NCBI GenBank assembly: GCA_017654935.2
Contig: CM065689.1
Span: 60,916,600-60,980,599 of the forward strand
From: Phymorhynchus buccinoides
Lineage: Eukaryota > Mollusca > Gastropoda > Neogastropoda > Raphitomidae
Length of the DNA: 64,000 bases
Direction of reading: 5' to 3'
Part shown: positions 58,400 through 64,000 of the stretch, in pieces
Layout of the letters: every line of letters begins with the position of its first letter
Position numbering within the stretch: the first letter of the stretch is position 1
Made by a program: the position numbers and the translations under genes
Notes under the pieces: model-generated
What the model saw: the letters and a program-made list of their open reading frames with translations, nothing else
Databases searched by the model: none
Told to the model about the DNA's origin: nothing

Positions 58400-58423
58400 G
58401 GACAGTCAAATTGCAGGCCGATC

Positions 58424-58472
58424 ATGCAAACTGATGAGACCTTCTCTTAGGTCGAAACAGCTGTCTTTGCAT
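58424..58472 (+). ncRNA. Type I hammerhead self-cleaving ribozyme
   Basis: All conserved hammerhead parts are in order. The 5' side of stem I is ATGCAAA (58424-58430), then core CTGATGA (58431-58437). Stem II is GACCT/AGGTC (58438-58442 and 58449-58453) with a 6-nt loop, followed by core GAAA (58454-58457). Stem III is short and its two sides are ACAG and CTGT, a palindrome. The cleavage triplet GTC ends at 58465, and the 3' side of stem I is TTTGCAT (58466-58472), perfectly complementary to the 5' side. Stem I extends outward through GCC/GGC and then GGACAGT/ACTGTCC (58400-58406 with 58478-58484). Such short-stem-III type I ribozymes are known from metazoan retroelements, where they cleave best as dimers. 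Cleavage is predicted between 58465 and 58466. Confidence 0.85.
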
Positions 58473-58548
58473 AAGGCACTGTCCCTCCCCCATTGGGAGA
58501 AAAAGTAAATCAGCACAATTTTTTTTTTTTTTTTTTTTTTGGGGGGGG

Positions 58549-58730
58549 AACACGGAACATTACTCAAAGTTAACGTTAACTGGTTTTGTTTCCGAGGTTC
58601 ACAAATAAAGACATTGGACACAGAAAAGCTTTATCAAAGCAAACTATTCTGCATTTCAAATGCACTAACTTTTCAGTCCTTCAGAGTAGGGGTACGGAGC
58701 TGGCTATTCACTGAGATTTTTCTTTCATGC

Positions 58731-58760
<30 letters not shown>
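58549..58760 (+). repeat. About 190-bp repeat ending in (TA)n (copy d)
   Basis: Preceded by a T-run (58520-58540) and G-run. The (TA)n at 58731-58758 is followed by about 35 bp of the Ginger-like left end (GTTACAGTCAAAATGAG..ACGGGTAA), cut off at 58797. Confidence 0.85.
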
Positions 58761-58763
<3 letters not shown>

Positions 58764-58796
58764 TACAGTCAAAATGAGAAATTAGTCATTACGGGT

Positions 58797-58859
58797 AACT
58801 TTTCAGTCCTTCAGAGTAGGGGTACGGAGCTGGCTATTCACTGAGATTTTTCTTTCATG

Positions 58860-58912
<53 letters not shown>
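58797..58912 (+). repeat. 5'-truncated copy of the 190-bp repeat plus (TA)n (copy e)
   Basis: Begins ACTTTTCAGTCCTTCAGAG and ends in (TA)n directly against the Ginger-like element. Copies d and e, with the transposon-end fragment between them, form a local duplication of repeat tail, (TA)n and transposon end. Confidence 0.8.
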
Positions 58913-58916
<4 letters not shown>

Positions 58917-59593
58917 ACAGTCAAAATGAGAAATTAGTCATTACGGGTAATGCCTGAAAATTTCAGTCATTTCCGGAACTACCTGTTTCAAACAGCCATT
59001 ACTGGAAATGGCTAACATTTTCAGTCACTACCGGTAATGCCTGAAAATGTTCTCCAGTCAATACCGGAAATGACTAAACACAAAATACCATAGTGAACCT
59101 GAATGGTTTTTAATGTATGATGCATTCAATCAGAAAAATAAATGAATTTTAAGGCTAAAAGCAAGTCTATGAACACGATAACAAATAAAGTCAGAACAAT
59201 AAATATTATTTTTAAAGGCTAAAAGCAAGTCTGTGAACACAATCACACATAATCATGCAGAGCCTGTCTAAAAATAACTAACAATTACTACATTGAGTGT
59301 GACAGTCAAATCGGTCACTCGTTCAAAACAGATGCAACTTTTGAAATATGCTTTTTTCCGTCTTATGAAATGGAAAGAAGGCTGATATTAACCCTAAACT
59401 TTTAATAAGACTGAAAAAGCAGTTTATCAGTGTAATTTTTGCAACAAATATCAAAGGGGGAGAGGAGGGTTTGAAATTAAGTTTGAAACTAATAGTTTAC
59501 GTTTTATAAGACAGAAAGAGGCATTTGGGAACCGTTGGCATCTGTTTTGAACGAGCGACCGATTTGACTGCGACATCGAGTCATCTCAAAAGC

Positions 59594-59770
59594 TTATTTT
59601 TTGCAGCAGTTGAGACTGTGGTGGCACCGGTTATTGCATTTCAGCTTAGCCTTGAAGCATTGGCAGCGGTTGGTCTGGCACTTCTTGGCCCCTGCACAAT
59701 TACATTTTATGAATCCCTGTCCCCCGCCCACTGAACCCGTAACCACTGCTTCTCTGAAACTTCTCTCTAT
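59594..59770 (-). CDS. Cys-rich C-terminal remnant of a Ginger-type integrase/transposase
   Basis: The - strand is open here and ends at TAA (59594-59596). The protein end GFIKCNCAGAKKCQTNRC, then QCFKAKLKCNNRCHHSLNCC, gives CxC-x5-C-x4-CxC-x6-C-x3-C-x5-CC. A cysteine tail of this type, with 'K/RCxCFKA' in the middle and 'RCH' after it, is found at the C-terminus of Ginger-derived integrase-like proteins (KRBA2-like). The catalytic integrase core is absent from the element, so this is a leftover of a larger gene after internal deletion. An upstream in-frame stop sits near 59772. Family recall, not a search, supports the call. Confidence 0.55.
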   Translation of the reverse strand: MERSFREAVVTGSVGGGQGFIKCNCAGAKKCQTNRCQCFKAKLKCNNRCHHSLNCCKK

Positions 59771-59963
59771 TTATGAAGCCATGGTCTCTGAATGATTGTG
59801 AGCCACAATGGCAAAACCAGTTTGAATGCCTGTGGTGAATACTTGTGAAACAGTTTAGGAGAGAAGGCCCAAAGTTTTGGCCCCAAAAATTTGAAACAAA
59901 CATATTATTGCCTTAACAAAAGGAGTATGAGCTCACCCATCCCTTTGCACAAATTGAGGCACG

Positions 59964-59964
<1 letters not shown>

Positions 59965-60020
<56 letters not shown>

Positions 60021-60089
60021 TGTGCGTGCATGCGTGCGTGCGTGCGTGCGTGCGTGCGCGTGTGCGTGCGTATGAGAGAGAGAGAGAGA

Positions 60090-60160
<71 letters not shown>
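59965..60160. repeat. (GT)n/(GA)n compound microsatellite
   Basis: (GT)n at 59967-60013, GTGC-rich to 60070, (GA)n at 60073-60089 and (GT)n to 60158, inside the Ginger-like element. A G-rich run lies at 60349-60390. Confidence 0.95.
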
Positions 60161-61059
60161 TGAGTGTGCGTTTTGTTAATTGAACATTTGCACACACGTT
60201 GCTTAAAGAGCCCCTGATATTTTTTTTTTTCTTTCAAACGTGCTTAGAGGTCACCAAGAAATTTTATTCTACACAAAGCACACCACGCAGTTTCTCTTGG
60301 GTACACACACAAATCAAGCATCAAAGGTGGTCGATTTTACTTAAGCAAAGTGGGGGTGGGGGGGGGTGGGGGTGGGGCGGGGGGGGGGGGTTACAAGGTG
60401 TTTCACCCTTTGCACACTTTTTCCTTCCAAACAGGAGATGGGTTTGTACTAAAAGATGGGCTAATACTCAGTATTTTACTGCAATCAACACTTTCCCATT
60501 CTGGCTGACATGCATTTCCAATTCTGCCTGATATCTAGTTCAGCCAGATGGGTAAACCCAGACCATTTCCCAGATTGGCTGAAATTCAGGCAGAATGGGT
60601 ACAAACTCCTCTTGAATTTGAGGCATTACCGGTAATTACTAAAAAATTTAGCCATTTCCAGTAATGGCTGATTGAAACAGGTAGTTCCGGAAATGACTAA
60701 AAATTCCAGGCATTACCCGTAATGACTAATTTCTCATTTTGACTGTAACAATATATATATATAGAAAAGAAAAATCCAATCATGGCTCTGTTGGCAGTCA
60801 CCCAATCTTCTTTTTATTTTAAGCTTTCGCCGACAGGCTTTGTCACTGTACACAGACAACATTGGCAATTAAGACAATCATGCTCTAAAACACCACACTG
60901 GAGTCAAAATAATAGGCATAAAATAAAGAATCAAGGAAAGGATTGAGGGAGAGGATGAGAAATAGAAAGAGGAGGGAGGGGGGGGGGAAGGTGGAAGAGG
61001 GGAAGGTCATAAGACAGAGGTGGAAAGAATAAACAGGGGGGGGGGAGAGGGGGGAGAGA

Positions 61060-61129
<70 letters not shown>

Positions 61130-61130
61130 C

Positions 61131-61836
61131 TAAAATAGAATGGGTAACATAGTCATTAACATTAGAAATAAAAAATTAAAAAATTAAGAAATTAAAGGTT
61201 TTTAAACATTAAAACTTAATTTCTCCTTAATTCATGGACCATTTGCATATGATATACGTTAACAGTTAAGTATAATAAACTCCCTTGATTTCATATCCTT
61301 GGCCTGAACATACGAAACATACAAAAAACAAGAAGAAAAAAAAACAAGAAGAAAAAAAACGAACGAAAAAACACGAACGAAAAAACGATCCAGGGGGCAA
61401 TTAAACACCCAGTCATACTAATAAAAAAATAACTGCGAGGGGGCGATGGTATGTCTCGTAAATAGTATAATCTTACTTACCAAATGCAATAGAGGCTATG
61501 TTATCGTTAAACAAAAAGATCTCAGTTTTCTCTCTCTGTTTAGTGCAGTCAGTATGGCACAAAATGAAAAGTCGCTCCAATTGCAGAGCCAAGTTAAAAA
61601 TGTTCACTGTAAAAACTGTTCTCTAAAAACATATTTCTATAAAATATTCACTTAAAAAGTTTTCTTAGGGTACAGGCCCTTGGATATGTGTGATGTCAAA
61701 AAGAGGGGGTGGGGTGGTGGTGGCGGTGGTGATGGGGTGGGGAGGGGGGGGGTGAGAACGTGAGATGGTTCTGTGTAAGTGTTTTTGTTTGTCTGTGTCT
61801 GAAAGCGACTGTTTCTGTCCTCCTGCATTTTAGTGT

Positions 61837-61839
<3 letters not shown>
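61131..61839. other. 3' UTR-like part of PLE 2, no gene
   Basis: AT-rich with A-runs near 61320-61390. Open frames at 61446-61655 have no family features. Confidence 0.45.
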
Positions 61840-62440
<601 letters not shown>

Positions 62441-62442
62441 GA

Positions 62443-63234
62443 TCAGAACAGGATCCTGGAATCGAATTGTAGCATTCGATTAAAGTATCTCCTTGTGTTG
62501 AGGCCCTCGAAGATGGTGCCAACATTACATTGCCACCATGTCTCTGCTTTCAGCAGTTTTGTGTCCTCATTGACACTATCGATGGCGAAGATTTCGAGGA
62601 ATTCGTGTAGATGGTTTCCTCCTTCCCTGTTGCTCTGGTCATTCCATTCATGTGGCACGGTGTTCAAGTGCAGGGCTACTGAACATTTTGTGATCTTCTT
62701 TAGTTTTATATCAGACTTATGGTTTGCCCATCTAAGTTTCAAGTTCATAGTGGATCCAACGTACACTGCACTTGTGTGGATCTTACATCGTATTATGTAC
62801 ACGACGTTTGGGGTGGTACACTTAAGATGTTTTCTTATTTTCCACTTCCTACTATCCCATGGGGACAGGAACTCATTCACTTCCAGGGAGTGGCTGCATG
62901 TGTCGCATCGTACAGCCGAACATGGGTGGAATCCTGGTTTTTTGGGGGGACCATGTTGCACGAACCGCTTTGGTTGGGTTGGTTTGTATATTTCGCCCAA
63001 ATTTGGCCTTTTCCTGTCAGCTGCGATCAACGAGTTTTGAGGAAAGATTTTTTTGTTCTCTTGATTTGCGTGTAATAAATGAAGGTTCCTTTTTATTATA
63101 TGACTTTTGTTGGGCACACGAGGGTCATAGGTTGTCACCCATGCTTGTTTCTTGCCTTTCTTGTCTCTGCTGTTCTTGTCTCCTCTCTCCCTGCTAATGA
63201 GTGTTCCACGGTCCCTGTTGGCTCCTTTTTTCAG
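62443..63234 (-). CDS. PLE 2 GIY-YIG endonuclease region
   Basis: Open from just after a TAA at 63235-63237 to the stop at 62443; the first Met is at 63138. Counted from that Met there are cysteine pairs near 73-81 (CSAVRCDTC) and 107, then GIY-YIG: VVYIIRC (112-118), VYVGST (125-130), R136, the WANHKSDI helix, and a Glu near 199 (LLKAETWW). It ends RRYFNRMLQFDSRILF. The upstream LKKGANRDRGTL links it to the RT C-terminus, whose other copy lies on the + strand. The TAA replaces a Glu codon seen in that other copy. It belongs to a PLE family different from PLE 1. The nuclease domain itself is uninterrupted. Confidence 0.82.
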   Translation of the reverse strand: MKKGANRDRGTLISRERGDKNSRDKKGKKQAWVTTYDPRVPNKSHIIKRNLHLLHANQENKKIFPQNSLIAADRKRPNLGEIYKPTQPKRFVQHGPPKKPGFHPCSAVRCDTCSHSLEVNEFLSPWDSRKWKIRKHLKCTTPNVVYIIRCKIHTSAVYVGSTMNLKLRWANHKSDIKLKKITKCSVALHLNTVPHEWNDQSNREGGNHLHEFLEIFAIDSVNEDTKLLKAETWWQCNVGTIFEGLNTRRYFNRMLQFDSRILF

Positions 63235-63275
63235 TTATGTTATGGCATGTCCTTTTTTCCATCCCGATACTTCAT

Positions 63276-63579
63276 AGTTTGAAACAAGGACAGGATGCTG
63301 AATACCTAGACGTAAAACTCTCACTGAAAGATGGTAGAATTACCACGGATGTGTTCAGCAAACATTGCCACGCGTATCTTCCACCAAACAGCTGCCATCC
63401 ACCATCAGTTTTCAAAGGGCTGATCTCTGGCGTAGGAACACGACTACGAATGTTGTGTAGTGAAGACAGCGTCCTAGAAGAAAGAATTGAGGAGTATGCA
63501 GGTTATTTCCAAGTATCGGGATGGAAAAAAGGACATGCCATAACAGAACTGAAAAAAGGAGCCAACAGGGACCGTGGAA

Positions 63580-63585
<6 letters not shown>
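63276..63585 (+). pseudogene. PLE 2 RT C-terminal (thumb) fragment
   Basis: The + strand frame reads AEYLDVKLSLKDGRITTDVFSK, then YLPPNSCHPPSVFKGLISG, then LRMLCSED and YFQVSGWKKGHAITELKKG. This is the end of a PLE RT (the FLDV..YL..SSHP...I..G...R....CS pattern also seen at the end of PLE 1's RT). It begins at the inversion point and runs directly into (CT)n and the terminal block, with no GIY-YIG part on this strand. Confidence 0.78.
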
Positions 63586-63630
<45 letters not shown>

Positions 63631-63720
63631 CCCCCCCTCCCCCCCCCCCCCCCCCGTTTATTCTTTCCACCTCTGTCTTATGACCTAGCCCTCCCCCCCC
63701 CCCCCCTCCTCTTTCTATTT
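63586..63720. repeat. (CT)n plus C runs in the right end repeat
   Basis: (CT)n to about 63628, then C-rich runs (63640-63656, 63694-63706). It mirrors the (GA)n/G runs at 60977-61127. Confidence 0.95.
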
Positions 63721-63985
63721 CTCATCCTCTCCCTCAATCCTTTCCTTGATTCTTTACTTTATGCCTATTATTTTGACTCCAGTGTGGTGTTTTAGAGCAT
63801 GATTGTCTTAATTGCCAATGTTGTCTGTGTACAGTGACAAAGCCTGTCGGCGAAAGTTTAAAATAAAAAGAAGATTGGGTGACTGCCAACAGAGCCATGA
63901 TTGGATTTTTCTTTTATTGTGCGATTGCTCTGTTCTATTGTGGTGCGGTGCCTTGCCTTCGAGAGGGGTGTGAATCCTTTTTGTA

Positions 63986-64000
63986 TCATATATATATATA
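63986..64000. repeat. (TA)n at the window edge
   Basis: The window ends in a (TA)n tract, probably the next PLE-type junction. Confidence 0.8.

Larger units (their letters stand above)
58913..60750. mobile_element. TIR transposon, Ginger-like, internally reduced
   Basis: Begins TGTTACAGTCAAAATGAG and ends in its exact reverse complement (CTCATTTTGACTGTAACA), so the ends are TG...CA. Inverted arms extend about 130 bp or more (58913-59080 against 60620-60750) and carry repeated TCATTTCCGG / CCGGAAATGA-type motifs. Flanks are (TA)n, compatible with a 5-bp ATATA duplication but ambiguous. The interior holds only a C-terminal Cys-rich coding remnant (59594-59770, - strand), a duplicated AAGGCTAAAAGCAAGTCT block (59151-59240) and simple repeats. 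Short ends of type TG..CA with 4-5-bp duplications are known for Ginger elements. The assignment is moderate. Confidence 0.7.

Noticed and set aside
58314..58508. 64-codon + strand frame overlapping the hammerhead
   Set aside because: No family resemblance, and the RNA structure fully explains the conserved-looking bases.

Overview
This window looks like nuclear DNA from a repeat-rich metazoan, most plausibly a gastropod or other mollusc. The grounds are intron-split coding exons, abundant (AC)n, (GA)n and (TA)n microsatellites, Penelope-like elements (PLEs), I-like and other non-LTR fragments, a Tc1-type transposon and 73-bp minisatellites. The species call is inference. Nothing prokaryotic is present. 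Almost all coding sequence belongs to transposable elements. The only host-like coding sequence I trust is a pair of C-terminal exons, possibly of a methyltransferase-like protein, seen once on the + strand (1611-1785, 2586-2812) and twice on the - strand.

Layout. 1-8.1 kb: a small foldback element, the + strand exon pair, microsatellites, and a weak candidate exon for a cysteine-rich peptide. 8.2-31.0 kb (block R, first copy): a broken RT fragment, a minisatellite-armed insert, an RNase H fragment, an intact Tc1 transposase, a - strand exon, then the first half of a retroelement endonuclease. That endonuclease is split by a 9.1-kb foldback element with arms of about 2.96 kb and an 8-bp target duplication. 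Next come the second half of the endonuclease, a 73-bp minisatellite and the partner - strand exon. 31001-31500 is exactly 500 N. 31.5-54.5 kb is block R again, nearly identical. The first copy ends exactly at the gap and the second begins exactly at it, so the simplest reading is two overlapping, unmerged (probably allelic) contig ends rather than a true tandem duplication.

54.5-64 kb: a nest of elements inserted around (TA)n tracts. These are a PLE with RT and GIY-YIG domains separated by one in-frame TGA, several copies of a short repeat of about 190 bp, a canonical type I hammerhead ribozyme (58424-58472), a TIR transposon with a Cys-rich Ginger-like C-terminus, and a second PLE whose RT and endonuclease parts lie on opposite strands between inverted end repeats of about 340 bp.

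The most interesting items are the giant foldback element, the hammerhead ribozyme, the exon/donor-derived minisatellite carrying DR1 nuclear-receptor motifs, the inverted PLE, and the assembly-overlap structure, which needs settling before any copy-number claim.
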